NCBI RefSeq assembly: GCF_000235365.1
Contig: NC_016452.1
Location: 186,001 to 250,000 of the forward strand
Origin: Eremothecium cymbalariae DBVPG#7215
Taxonomy: Eukaryota > Ascomycota > Saccharomycetes > Saccharomycetales > Saccharomycetaceae
DNA length: 64,000 nucleotides
Reading direction: 5' to 3'
Part shown: positions 10,432 to 19,820 of the stretch, piece by piece
Numbering within the stretch: position 1 is the first letter of the stretch
Layout of the letters: each line of letters begins with the position of its first letter
The notes under the pieces: generated by a model
What the model was told of the DNA's origin: nothing
Databases searched by the model: none
What the model saw: the letters and a program-made list of their open reading frames with translations, nothing else
Made by a program: the position numbers and the translations under genes

Positions 10432-12135
10432 TTAATATGAATGATCTTCAGGATCTGTTTTAAAAATTTTGTCTGGATTTAAAATTCTCTTGGGATCTAG
10501 GGCCATCTTTATTTTGCGCATAGTATTAATCGTGGATGCACTCAGTTCTTTTTCCAAGTACTTGCGTTTCCCAGTACCGATGCCATGTTCACCAGAACAA
10601 GTGCCATCATATTTTAAACCAATATCGACCATCTTAGCAACAACTTCGCTGCACTGCTCATATTGTTCCGGCGTGTAGAACACACAGTAGTGAATATTAC
10701 CGTCTGCAACATGACCTATAACAGCATGACTCAAAGGGCAGTCATCAAACAGCTGCGTAATTTCTTCCACCGTTGTTGCTAATTTTGACAACGGAACGGC
10801 CACATCAGTTATCCAAAGTTTTGAACGTTCATCCAATTTCGTATAGCCGTGTTCCATTAGAACATAAAGTGCATTTTTTCTGGCAGAGAACAATTCGTCT
10901 GCTTCTTCTTTGTTCTTGGCAAATTCAAAGGTCTGGGCGCCAAACTTCTTACAAACTTTTTTCACTTCGTCAATTTGAGCGTGCACAATTGATTTGTTTA
11001 AGCCTCCTAACTTTAGGTATAGCGTTGGTAGATTTTTGTATTCCCTAGTAATTAAATTACTTTCATTAATACATGATATTGTATCTGCATCCATGAACTC
11101 TACTGCATTCATTTGCAGTCCTAACTTAAACAATTCAGATACGGCTGTAGTACAATCAAATATTCTAGGGAATTGCACCATAGCTACAGTTTCATATGGC
11201 GATTTAACTTGCAGCCTTAGAATTACCTCGGTAATAACCGCCAACGTACCCTCGCTGCCGATTAGCATACCAGTTAGATTGTATCCTGCACTAGATTTCC
11301 TTGGCTTTCTTTTTGTTTTGATAACAGTACCATCAGCTAGCACGGCCGTCAGAGATACCACATTATGGGCCATGGGTCCATATCTATTAGCGTGGACACC
11401 AGCAGCATTTGTATTCACCATACCGCAAACATGTGCGCTTGGGCCACAATCACAACCAAACATTAGATGTTCATAGCCCGGGGTATTAGCCAAATAATCA
11501 TTCAACTGCATCCACCCAACACCGGCTTGAACCCTAACATCCAGATCATCTGCACAAACTTCTAATACCTTATTCATCCGTGAAGTGTCAATTACAATCC
11601 CATTTCTACTAGAACGCAAATGTCCTTCTAAAGACGTTGCACCAGAGTAGGGGACCACAGGTACATTATACTTATATGCTATCTTCATAATCCTACTCAC
11701 TTCTTCGGTAGATAGTGGATAAATAACACATCTGGGTTTGTTGGCCGATCTAATTTTATTTGGGGAGAGTCCGTTATCTGCATGATGCTCGAGATCTACA
11801 TCATCAACTCGAACTCTAAATGGGTCAACGACTTTTCTAAGCTCCTCGATAGCATTACGAATATCTTCCTCCGAGGCATAGCTTGGCGGTTCTATTTCAT
11901 GCAAGGCAGTAGTTGAAGGTCCAGGAAAATGTTGCTTAGCACCAGGCCAATGTTCACCAACGTAATTACCTGCATAAAAACCAGAACCGAGTGACAAAGC
12001 CAAAACAGCAAAACGTTTGAAAGATCCCTTCTGAACCACTGAGTTCTTCGAAAACCCACTTTTCCAGCGAGTTGCGCCTCTAAGCCCCCGTAGCTGTATC
12101 CTTCGAGCAGCTAAACTGAATCTGGAGCTGAACAT
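10432..12135 (-). CDS. DLD1: Mitochondrial D-lactate dehydrogenase (cytochrome c), DLD1-like
   Basis: FAD flavoprotein that oxidises D-lactate to pyruvate and passes electrons to cytochrome c from the inner-membrane face. 567 residues. An Arg/Ser-rich presequence without acidic residues (1-38) is followed by one hydrophobic span (about 42-60, AVLALSLGSGFYAGNYVGEH), as in membrane-anchored Dld1. The PCMH-type FAD domain has VVPYSGATSLEGH at about 163 and GMVNTNAAGVHANRYGPM near 240. The FAD-linked oxidase C-terminal domain has HVADGNIHYC and GTCSGEHGIGTGKR, with the expected His and Glu residues. DLD1 lies elsewhere on chromosome IV in S. cerevisiae, so this placement is a lineage difference. 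A DLD2-type 2-hydroxyglutarate enzyme is less likely because of the membrane span. Confidence 0.88.
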   Translation of the reverse strand: MFSSRFSLAARRIQLRGLRGATRWKSGFSKNSVVQKGSFKRFAVLALSLGSGFYAGNYVGEHWPGAKQHFPGPSTTALHEIEPPSYASEEDIRNAIEELRKVVDPFRVRVDDVDLEHHADNGLSPNKIRSANKPRCVIYPLSTEEVSRIMKIAYKYNVPVVPYSGATSLEGHLRSSRNGIVIDTSRMNKVLEVCADDLDVRVQAGVGWMQLNDYLANTPGYEHLMFGCDCGPSAHVCGMVNTNAAGVHANRYGPMAHNVVSLTAVLADGTVIKTKRKPRKSSAGYNLTGMLIGSEGTLAVITEVILRLQVKSPYETVAMVQFPRIFDCTTAVSELFKLGLQMNAVEFMDADTISCINESNLITREYKNLPTLYLKLGGLNKSIVHAQIDEVKKVCKKFGAQTFEFAKNKEEADELFSARKNALYVLMEHGYTKLDERSKLWITDVAVPLSKLATTVEEITQLFDDCPLSHAVIGHVADGNIHYCVFYTPEQYEQCSEVVAKMVDIGLKYDGTCSGEHGIGTGKRKYLEKELSASTINTMRKIKMALDPKRILNPDKIFKTDPEDHSY

Positions 12136-12879
12136 GTTCGTTTGCTAACACTGATATTGACTAGACATGTTCAGTTTCAATTGAAATTTCCACTGTCGAG
12201 CTGCATTTTCACGCCCTTTTGTAGCAGCCCTATTAAATAAGGAGATAGAGTCACGTAGATTCGAAACTGAAAGAGGAATGTGACTCTCAATTGTCATCAA
12301 GATTTATTTTAATCACAAAAATCGCCTTTCGTCTCTTTTGCGCAATACAGCTTTTACCAAACTACTATCGCGGTGCAGCCAAACTCTCCATCATTCCCTA
12401 CATCACAAACATCCAATAATTAACGGAAATTCAACAACCAAAAACAGAAGAGGATCATCACCATTCACCGAAAATCTCTCGTGATTCATGTCATATCAAG
12501 CAGACCCGTATTTGTCATATCCCGTATCTTGGCAGTATTTTTGTAACCTTGGTGTCGTTTTGCACTTCAATATTGATATTTAACATGAAATCATAGAAAG
12601 CAGTCTATGTTAGACAATAAATAACAAAGTAATTTTCTCCTTTAAAAAAGAGAAGCAAATAGTCTTGACATTACAGTGTAGCAATGCCACTCCGTCAGTA
12701 TTATTGCAGCACAATGCCCTGTTCTGTGCTAAACACCTGTTGTTGTTGTTGGTGATGGCGGGAGAAGAATTTTTTGTAGAAAAGTCCGAAAGACTTTGGA
12801 GATCTTAAGACTTTATACCCACCATTCTTTAAATATACAGACAAAATAAAGCAAGAAAAGGACTGATTAGTGTTGTAAT
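12136..12879. other. Divergent promoter region DLD1/ECM11 (744 bp)
   Basis: Gene-free divergent spacer. AT-rich, with a TTG/GTT triplet run near 12739 and a purine run near 12641. I see no tRNA, no clear snoRNA boxes and no known transcription-factor site that I would defend. Confidence 0.6.
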
Positions 12880-13728
12880 ATGACAGTATTTAAACAAGAA
12901 CCGGGAACTGGTGAGATAGTGTTACCTTCGTCTTGTGTAGATTCGGTAAAGGAAGTTCAGTTGATCAAAACAAACTCTCAAAGAGTAAATAACCGCCCAG
13001 AAAAACAAGGCGAGCATGGAGTACAGAAGGTACATAAGCCTGCGGTAAATTTGCATGAGGATGAGCGCAAGAAGGATAAACTTTCCAAATTTTTATTGAA
13101 GCAACCTATTGTCAAACAAGAGTCAGTACTTATATCTTTTCAAGATACGTCCCCATCGTCAAGATCAGCTGAGGCAGTCAGCAAGGCGAGCGGAAGTGTT
13201 GGACCAAAAAAGCAAGGTAAAGAAGAAGCGGGAGGAGGAGGAGAAGCCGAAGAAGCAGCTAAGGTTTCACAGGGATCCGCGGGATTACTATCGGACAGTA
13301 TCTTGTTTACAGATGCATGTAGGCCAAGCAAACTGAAGAATACTGGTAGTAAGGGATGTCACGAGCCTAAAAAAGACCCTGGCTCATTTCAGGCCATAGA
13401 GCAGTTACTCTACGAGTATGATAAAAGCCAGGAAAACTCAGAAAATTACGAAGAGGTTTTTGGGCAGGTCGAAGAACCAACAGAGTATGCCCGGGTTGCG
13501 ACGTTGGATTTCCAAAAGTGGGCTGAAACAGGACAAGAGATTCTCAAGGAACACCAGGAATTGATGGCCAAAATGGTTGCTAATAGAGCCAAGCTAAGTT
13601 ACAAATTCCAGGTGATCACTCAGGTGATAAACGAAAGAGCGGAGGTGCTAATGAAGCAAGGAACACAATTCCAAGAGAAGCTGGAGCGGATCCAAACTCT
13701 CGGCAGGGAAATCCTAGACATCATCTAA
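12880..13728 (+). CDS. ECM11: Meiotic synaptonemal-complex protein Ecm11
   Basis: Central-element protein of the synaptonemal complex which, with Gmc2, drives Zip1 assembly; S. cerevisiae Ecm11 is SUMOylated on Lys5. 282 residues against about 300. The first residues, MTVFKQEP, keep a perfect psi-K-x-E SUMO site at Lys5. The middle is disordered with a Gly/Glu/Lys tract (about 112-130). The C-terminal third (about 165-282) is the predicted coiled-coil Ecm11 domain (LDFQKWAETGQEILKEHQ, AEVLMKQGTQFQEKLERIQ). Its position before RPS17 and ADA2 matches ECM11-RPS17B-ADA2. It runs towards RPS17 and their 3' ends converge. No meiotic URS1 element was found in the upstream 300 bases. Confidence 0.92.
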   Translation: MTVFKQEPGTGEIVLPSSCVDSVKEVQLIKTNSQRVNNRPEKQGEHGVQKVHKPAVNLHEDERKKDKLSKFLLKQPIVKQESVLISFQDTSPSSRSAEAVSKASGSVGPKKQGKEEAGGGGEAEEAAKVSQGSAGLLSDSILFTDACRPSKLKNTGSKGCHEPKKDPGSFQAIEQLLYEYDKSQENSENYEEVFGQVEEPTEYARVATLDFQKWAETGQEILKEHQELMAKMVANRAKLSYKFQVITQVINERAEVLMKQGTQFQEKLERIQTLGREILDII

Positions 13729-13924
13729 ACGGCTGCTGCGGTCGTCGCTCATCTCTGCTACTTAATAAAACACTGTTATAGTTTCGTATTATAATGTGGC
13801 TTAATATATAACTGTACACATTTTAAAGATAAGCATTCAGAAAGAAAAAACACAACTAACTTATGCGAATAACCCGATATAAAGCACCATGCTATCAAAC
13901 AAGAGGGGCAATTGTGCGGCTAGC

Positions 13925-14706
13925 TTAGTTTCTTCTTCTGAATCTTCTGTCTCTTTGGCCAGAAACATTGGAAACAGACATTGGCAACTTCAAACCCAAA
14001 GCCTTGACCAACTCAGCAGATTGGGCATCTAGGTTCAACACACCCTTGCTGAGGGACAAGTCCAAAGCAGAGACAGCTGGAACGTATTGGTCCTTTCTTT
14101 CTCTTTCCTCCTCTTGCAACTTGAAGGAAATACCTCTAACTGGACCCTTTTGAATTCGCTTCATCAAATGGGTAGTGTAACCAGCAATCTTGTTTCTTAA
14201 TCTCTTAGATTGGATGGTAGCGATCTCGTCACACAATCTCTTGTTAGTTTGGAAATCCATGGTCAATTTTGGATAGTAACGTTCGATCAAAGCCTTGGAG
14301 GCACGCTTAACGGTCTTAGTTCTAACTCTACCCTATTTAAAACATATCTTGTTAGTAAAAAAATTCCATCTACTGCATTAACACAACTGTCCTGCTAGTT
14401 TCAAACTCGATAAAAAAGGGCCCATTTTACGCTTCTATTCCGGAAAACTCTTTCTGATATTTATTTGATTTCAAATCTCATATAAACTCCAATATTTTAA
14501 CCCATCTCCATCTGTCACACGTTCCCCACTATTCCATCCATCGATCCACATCATATATCTTCCTTACGTATAATTCGCAACAATTTTCATTGCACCAACC
14601 ATAATAAATAAAACAGACTGTACATCATCCTCTGTCGATCGTAAAATTGCCCCCTATCATAGTTTTAAACTCTCCTCGCTGTTATATCAGAAATCCAACG
14701 TACCAT
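13925..14706 (-). CDS. RPS17: 40S ribosomal protein eS17 (spliced)
   Basis: Small-subunit ribosomal protein eS17, 136 residues, identical in length to yeast Rps17. Exon 2 is complement(13925..14332). Exon 1 is only the ATG, complement(14704..14706), as in S. cerevisiae RPS17A/B. The predicted intron, complement(14333..14703), is 371 bp with donor GTACGT, branch point TACTAAC at complement(14351..14357) and acceptor TTAAATAG. Joining gives [20 protein letters not shown] and the full protein. The exon 1 site is the only ATG followed by a GTAYGT donor in the preceding 400 bases and has an A-rich context, but it is predicted, not proven. A Rap1-type site and a GC-rich hairpin lie upstream. Confidence 0.93.
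14333..14703 (-). other. RPS17 intron
   Basis: 371-bp spliceosomal intron directly after the start codon. The donor is GTACGT (a minor variant of GTATGT), the branch point is canonical TACTAAC 18-24 bases upstream of the acceptor, and the acceptor is TAG. No snoRNA recognised inside. Confidence 0.78.
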
Positions 14707-14797
14707 TTTGCACTGATATCAGGTCCCTTGACTATTACTTTCTTTCACTATCCTCAACGCACTGTAAAACTATCATTGAAATATTAGTGTTTTGTTA

Positions 14798-14982
14798 CCA
14801 CGCGCGAGAGGGAGAACCGGCGAGGACCTGTTACGCGGGGTCCAGCGGTGAGCCCACCCCCCCGCCAGCTCCAGGCGGACGGTCGTCCGCCTGGAGCTGG
14901 CGGGGGGGTGGGCGCGGCCCGGATCTGTTCCCGAAAGGCGAGGATCTCCCGCGTGGCTGGGCCCGCAGCCTGGAGTTGAAGG
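14798..14982. repeat. GC-rich island with nested inverted repeats
   Basis: About 185 bases of very high GC in an AT-rich genome. The centre is a perfect inverted repeat, 14852-14880 against 14885-14913, 29 bp each with a 4-base spacer. The spacer's outer bases also pair, giving 30-bp arms and a 2-base loop. A 7-bp outer stem, ACGCGGG at 14833-14839 and CCCGCGT at 14948-14954, encloses it. GGCGAGG recurs as a direct repeat at about 14819 and 14938. Three overlapping open frames here are by-products of the palindrome. Confidence 0.93.
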
Positions 14983-15053
14983 CTATTTTCGATCTCGATT
15001 CCCATGGACGCGTGGTAAAATGAACTCCAGGATGTACTGGTGGAGAAGACATA

Positions 15054-15064
15054 ATGTGTGGGTG
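15054..15064 (-). promoter_or_regulatory. Rap1-type binding site for RPS17
   Basis: Reads CACCCACACAT on the minus strand, a full match to the core CACCCRYACAY used in ribosomal-protein promoters. It lies 348 bp upstream of the RPS17 ATG, with the GC-rich hairpin between it and the gene. Confidence 0.7.
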
Positions 15065-15244
15065 GAAAATGAAGCAGTCGCGCTGGTTGGTGATTTGGAT
15101 TTCTGGTGTTCTCGACATGGATATTATAGATGGCTGGATATATCTCCGTATTGGAATACACTAATACAGATTCAAAAGTCGGCTGGATGAACACGGAATA
15201 CGCAGTAAAGGCATAGAATAGGACAAAAGGAAGTTTATTATAGG

Positions 15245-16549
15245 ATGTCCAACAAGTTCCACTGTGATATTTGTTCTTCTGATTGTACGAATCGCGTTAG
15301 AATCTCTTGTGCAATATGTGCAGAGTACGATCTATGTGTTCCTTGCTTTTCACAAGGTTTGTACAATGGGAACCACCGGCCATACCATGACTACCGGATT
15401 ATAGAAACAAACTCGTATCCTATCTTGTGCGAGGATTGGGGAGCGGATGAGGAATTGGCTCTGATAAAGGGAGCGCAGACATTGGGACTTGGCAATTGGC
15501 AGGATATTGCAGATAACATTGGTTCGCGAGATAAAGAAGAGGTATACGAGCATTATTTGAAGTATTATCTAAACAGTGAGTATTATCCGATACCAGATAT
15601 CACGAAAGATATATGTGTTCCGCAGGAAGAGTTTTTAGAGAACCGTAAGCGGCGTATTGAGAGATTCAGGGAGAAGCCGTTGCAACCGCTAAGAAAGCCA
15701 GTTGCATCTGTGCCTTCGTGTCATGAAGTGCAAGGGTTCATGCCAGGGCGGTTAGAATTTGAGACGGAGTTTGAGAATGATGCTGAAGGGCCTGTGAAGG
15801 ATATGGTTTTTGATCCCGATGATCAGCCTCTGGAGATAGAGGTAAAGTTGGCGATATTGGATATTTACAATTCAAGACTTACAACGAGGGCAGAGAAGAA
15901 ACGACTGCTGTTCGAGAACAATTTGATGGATTATAGACGCCTTCAGAACATTGATAAAAAGCGGTCCAAAGAAGCCAAGGATCTGTACAACAAGATCAAG
16001 GCCTTTGCAAGTATCATGACACCGCAGGACTTTGAAGAATTTAGTCGGGATATACTAGAGGAACTTCGGTGTAGGACGCGGATCGCACAATTACAAGAAT
16101 GGAGGTCAAATGGCATCACTACTTTGGAAGCAGGTCTTAAATATGAACGTGATAAGCAGACTAGAATCCAGACTTTGGAGAGATTTGGTTCTGCTATATA
16201 CTCTTGCAATTCTTCCGGCTCCAACCGGTATCGCGCGTCTGCTGCACATAGGACCGGATCTGATTTCAACCAAAATTACAATGAGGGCAGCGGAAAGAAG
16301 AAAAGTATGACTATGAGTGACATACAGCATGGTGCTGATTTTGGGTTACTGTCACCTGAGGAACAACAGTTATGCATACAATTAAAAGTGTTACCAAAGC
16401 CATATATCGCCATCAAGGAAGTTATCTTCAGAGAGTTACTGCGCACTGGTGGGATGTTGAAAAAGAAGCATTGCCGAGAATTGCTTAACATAGATCCTGC
16501 CAAAGCAAATAAAATCTACGAGTTCTTTAGTTTCCAGAACTGGTTGTAA
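15245..16549 (+). CDS. ADA2: Transcriptional adaptor Ada2 (SAGA/ADA HAT module)
   Basis: Subunit of the Gcn5-Ada2-Ada3-Sgf29 acetyltransferase module; it activates and positions Gcn5. 434 residues, the same as S. cerevisiae Ada2. Domains in order: ZZ zinc finger (about 4-50, CDICSSDC, CAICAEYDLC and paired His residues), SANT domain (about 59-108, WGADEELALIKGAQTLGLGN), a helical middle region (180-290), and C-terminal SWIRM domain (about 355-434, ending FSFQNWL). The ATG at 15245 starts the ZZ domain directly. It is divergent from RPS17 and tail-to-tail with UTP6, as RPS17B-ADA2-UTP6 in S. cerevisiae. Confidence 0.97.
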   Translation: MSNKFHCDICSSDCTNRVRISCAICAEYDLCVPCFSQGLYNGNHRPYHDYRIIETNSYPILCEDWGADEELALIKGAQTLGLGNWQDIADNIGSRDKEEVYEHYLKYYLNSEYYPIPDITKDICVPQEEFLENRKRRIERFREKPLQPLRKPVASVPSCHEVQGFMPGRLEFETEFENDAEGPVKDMVFDPDDQPLEIEVKLAILDIYNSRLTTRAEKKRLLFENNLMDYRRLQNIDKKRSKEAKDLYNKIKAFASIMTPQDFEEFSRDILEELRCRTRIAQLQEWRSNGITTLEAGLKYERDKQTRIQTLERFGSAIYSCNSSGSNRYRASAAHRTGSDFNQNYNEGSGKKKSMTMSDIQHGADFGLLSPEEQQLCIQLKVLPKPYIAIKEVIFRELLRTGGMLKKKHCRELLNIDPAKANKIYEFFSFQNWL

Positions 16550-16677
16550 AAGGAATAAATCAAATGCACATAAAATTCCACGAAACCTTAGGATATTTAT
16601 TTTGTAATCTGAGTAGATTGCTATTCACCTTTGTTATTATATATGTATATCTACAAATTTATTTAAAGCAGATTTTA

Positions 16678-18027
16678 CTACAACTTCTTTAAAATGTTGT
16701 TCAAAATGTTGTACCTCGGGTCCTGGTCCTTATCCAACTTAAAAAGAAGTTGTTCCTGTAGATGAGACGTATACAATATCCTGAGGTGCTTAATTAAATC
16801 ACCATCACATTTACTTTTGTAAGAAATGTATTTTTTCACCGATAACTGTAGTTGGTCGATATCCAGCTCATCAACAGTCATGTACCTAATATTCATCACA
16901 ATATCCTGCAGAACCAATGAGATATACAATTGTGGCAATTCGCTTTCCAAGGTAATATCATAGTGCTCTATTTTAAAATATTGAATCACATGATGAATTA
17001 AATACTCTCTGTTTAAATCGGGATACTGATCAAATAGTTTAATGTATTCCATGCCGTTTTCAAACATAAATTCTAGTGCATTCCGACTTAGTTCCTTGTC
17101 AAGTTTTGAATCCATCAAAGAGTAGTATCCCTTATGCTTCTTGATGAAATTTTCGCCCAATGTTTTCATCGCAACGTCGAAAATAGTTAATGCAATATCA
17201 CCACGCAATGCTGGGTTTGTATCCGCAGTTCCCAACATATCCATGTCTGCTTCTGGTAATTCATTTAATTTATCCTTCATCTTGTCACCACTGGTAGGAT
17301 TCTTTAACGCTTTAATGCCAGCTTCCACGCCGTCATTATCTTTTTCATCAACACCTTTAGATAACTGCTGCTGTTGCAACATGTCCAACTCCTGTTCTCT
17401 CTCGTTGATCAAATTCATAACCTTCCTTCTGTTAAGTAACTTTGTAACAAAAGTCAGTTCAAATTTTACATATTCAAACCATAATTTGGCAACATCTGGA
17501 TTAAACCTCAAACCAGTTTGAAAAACAGTTCTACAAGTCTTAAAATTCGCATGAACTTCATATTCGTATTTAGCACACGATATCCAAATTTCCACATTAG
17601 CCGGATGATGTTTCAGCAATTGCTCATACACATTGTGAATCTTTTTGTAAGAAGCCTTGGTTCCACTGCTCTTTAAATGGTTTAAATACAAAGACCAGAA
17701 CTTCAACTCCTTGGGGAATTTATTGCATCCACGCTGAAATATGAATATAATCCTCTGCTGTATAGACCAATCTGAAACACTATTGGTTCTTACAGTCTGC
17801 AAAATTCGTTTAACACGTTTTAAACGTAATTTCTCAACATTCTTCTCATATTCAATGTACTTCATATAATCTCTGATAGAAGAACCTCTGGAATTTAGAC
17901 GATGTTCAAAGTCAGTTCTCTTCTTCATAATTGCATTCACCTCATTCTTCGTAAATAGATCCTTGTCAATCAAATCCATAATTTCTGGAATGCATTGTTC
18001 CAAGTAATATCTAGCCTTACTGGACAT
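16678..18027 (-). CDS. UTP6: U3 snoRNP / SSU processome protein Utp6
   Basis: Component of the UtpB subcomplex of the 90S pre-ribosome, needed for 18S rRNA processing in the nucleolus. 449 residues (about 440 in yeast). The N-terminus ([20 protein letters not shown]) is the U3-associated Utp6 domain. Half-a-TPR repeats follow, for example [16 protein letters not shown] (about 99) and [15 protein letters not shown] (about 140). The insertion at about 195-265 is charged and probably disordered. The start at 18027 gives the family N-terminus. The position after ADA2 is conserved. Confidence 0.95.
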   Translation of the reverse strand: MSSKARYYLEQCIPEIMDLIDKDLFTKNEVNAIMKKRTDFEHRLNSRGSSIRDYMKYIEYEKNVEKLRLKRVKRILQTVRTNSVSDWSIQQRIIFIFQRGCNKFPKELKFWSLYLNHLKSSGTKASYKKIHNVYEQLLKHHPANVEIWISCAKYEYEVHANFKTCRTVFQTGLRFNPDVAKLWFEYVKFELTFVTKLLNRRKVMNLINEREQELDMLQQQQLSKGVDEKDNDGVEAGIKALKNPTSGDKMKDKLNELPEADMDMLGTADTNPALRGDIALTIFDVAMKTLGENFIKKHKGYYSLMDSKLDKELSRNALEFMFENGMEYIKLFDQYPDLNREYLIHHVIQYFKIEHYDITLESELPQLYISLVLQDIVMNIRYMTVDELDIDQLQLSVKKYISYKSKCDGDLIKHLRILYTSHLQEQLLFKLDKDQDPRYNILNNILKKL

Positions 18028-18468
18028 CTGAAACTATGAACTATTGATATCAACGATTGAAGACCTTCTTTCCAATAGACTATGCTTAATAAAATCCAGG
18101 TGAGATGAGCTCTCATAATAGTTGGGAGCGGAAAATTTTCAAAATCGTTTCTTTTTTTGGACTCATCACAAACACACCTTTACAGGAGAAAGTAAAAACA
18201 GCCTGCTAATAGACCGTTAAAGCCCTATTTACTTGCTTTTTAGAGCCATTGACACCACTGGAATATTTGCAGCAAGTTTCTTGTGTCTTTTAAGGTCTGG
18301 AATTTCAAATTATCCATGGGCGAAGACTTGGTCAAAAGTGATGTTACCCGGCTTTGTTGAAGCGCCAATTTTTCAAAACCTCAAAACCTATGTTCATCAT
18401 GCTGAAATATCCACCATGGCTTGTCAGATCAGTCAGAAGGTGAAGCGAATCCCAGAAGCTGTTTCCAC
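18028..18468. other. Divergent promoter region UTP6/YML6 (441 bp)
   Basis: AT-rich spacer. An 85-codon open frame beginning at 18233 overlaps YML6 exon 1 in another frame and shows no recognisable similarity. I treat it as spurious. Nothing else recognised. Confidence 0.6.
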
Positions 18469-19347
18469 ATGCACGGCTCTAGAACTTTGAGTAACATCGC
18501 TCGGAGGGTATGTGTCCAACCTTGAGATCAAATGATCTTGGTATTCTTTTTGTTGGGGGAATTTTATATATACTAACCATCTTTACAGTTTGTCCGCTAC
18601 CAATCGGTCAAGGCAAGCAGCCGTCTGCCTAATGCAGCAGAGCCGCCAATGTTTACGTTGGCTACAATACGTGCTTTTCCTTCTCTAGAACCCATGTCAT
18701 TTGTGCCGGTGCCCACGTCGGTGCTGGGAGCTCCACTCAGAAGAGATTTGCTATGGCGAGCAGTTGTCTACGAAAATGACAATAAGCGTGTTGGGTCCTC
18801 CAACCCACCAGGAAGAAGTGAAAATGGGTTTTCAAGGCGCAAGGTGCTACCCCAGAAGGGCTCTGGACGGGCCAGAGCAGGTGATGCCAACTCACCCACT
18901 AGAAATAACGGTGCCAGGGCACTCGCAAGAAACGCTCCAAATGACTATACTACAGAACTTCCACGCAAGGTATACTCTCTGGCCTTTAACAATGCTTTAA
19001 GCTATCAATACAAAAGGGGAAACCTGTTTGTCATTGGAGGCGACGATTCAATGTCCACTGTCAATGACCTTGACTTCACCAAACTTGATATATCACCAAC
19101 AGCTGAGAGCACCGGCGACGTTATTTTCGAAAAATTCATGCAGGAATATGGTTTAGGGAAGAAAAAACTACTGTTTGTCATCAACGAACCAAGAGAAGGG
19201 CTGTTCGAATTCACTGAAAAGTTTAAGGACACAGTAAACATTGTTCAAAAGGAATTTGTTGATGTGAATGATTTGTTAAAGGCTCACAGAGTCTTAATTG
19301 AATTGGATGCCTTGGAGTATTTGGCTGTCACGCATTCTCTCAGATAA
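18469..19347 (+). CDS. YML6: Mitochondrial ribosomal protein uL4m (Yml6), spliced
   Basis: Large-subunit mitoribosomal protein of the L4 family. A contiguous frame begins only at 18649 and would lack most of the import signal. A short upstream exon solves this. Exon 1 is 18469..18507 (13 codons, [13 protein letters not shown]) and exon 2 is 18589..19347, giving 265 residues (about 286 in S. cerevisiae). The 81-bp intron has donor GTATGT, branch point TACTAAC (18571-18577) and acceptor TTTACAG. The spliced N-terminus is basic, hydroxylated and free of acidic residues, like a presequence. The L4 core includes [10 protein letters not shown] (about 104) and the C-terminal Rossmann-like L4 domain. 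YML025C also has an intron in S. cerevisiae as I recall it. Position beside RPS18 is conserved. Confidence 0.92.
18508..18588 (+). other. YML6 intron
   Basis: 81-bp intron with GTATGT donor, TACTAAC branch point 11 bases before a TTTACAG acceptor. Splicing keeps the frame and adds a mitochondrial presequence. Confidence 0.88.
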
Positions 19348-19574
19348 GCCTTGTTTTATATTATTGGCAAAACTAAACATGGATAACTAGGGAAAAAAAT
19401 TCCACTCACTCATCTGTAAATAGGTTTCTAGCGCTTGTCAGTCCTCATATATGTAAATCATTTGACAATAAGTCGTTTTATATGGGTATATCGATCCGAT
19501 ATGGCCGTTGTAGCATTTTTGTGGCATTACATAATCTTCATGCTGACATAAACCATCGATATTGTGACTGTTTA

Positions 19575-19587
19575 AACCCATACATTA
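19575..19587 (+). promoter_or_regulatory. Rap1-like site for RPS18
   Basis: AACCCATACATTA matches the core CACCCRYACAY with one mismatch at the first base. It is 515 bp upstream of the RPS18 ATG, further than usual for a ribosomal-protein gene because the GC island lies between. Confidence 0.6.
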
Positions 19588-19820
19588 CAACAAACATACG
19601 CACACCGCTAAATGTTTTTGTTTTGTTTTTGGTAACACTTCAGGGCCCATTTCTGTTCATCAGGAATTCGGCAGAGCCATGGTCTTGCATATGGCCGTAT
19701 GTCTGCTGAACACTGCAGATCATAGTGTCAGCCTCTGGAATCCCCCACGCTCCGCCCCTCGCCCATCGCGGGACCATTAAGAATCCCAATTTCTCTACCT
19801 AGAATCTTTCATTGGCTCCC

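Larger units (their letters stand above)
14707..15244. other. Divergent promoter region RPS17/ADA2 (538 bp)
   Basis: Shared upstream region of RPS17 (minus) and ADA2 (plus). It contains a GC-rich island (about 14798-14982) with a long perfect hairpin, an ACGCGT hexamer at 15008-15013, and a Rap1-type site at 15054-15064. The island contrasts sharply with the AT-rich DNA on both sides. Confidence 0.85.

Noticed and set aside
14784..15194. Overlapping open frames on both strands through the RPS17/ADA2 GC island
   Set aside because: Created by the GC palindrome, which depletes stop codons on both strands. The frames repeat the same Pro/Gly/Arg pattern from each arm and show no domain.
18233..18490. 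85-codon ORF before YML6
   Set aside because: It overlaps YML6 exon 1 in a different frame, its codons look random and no family was recognised.
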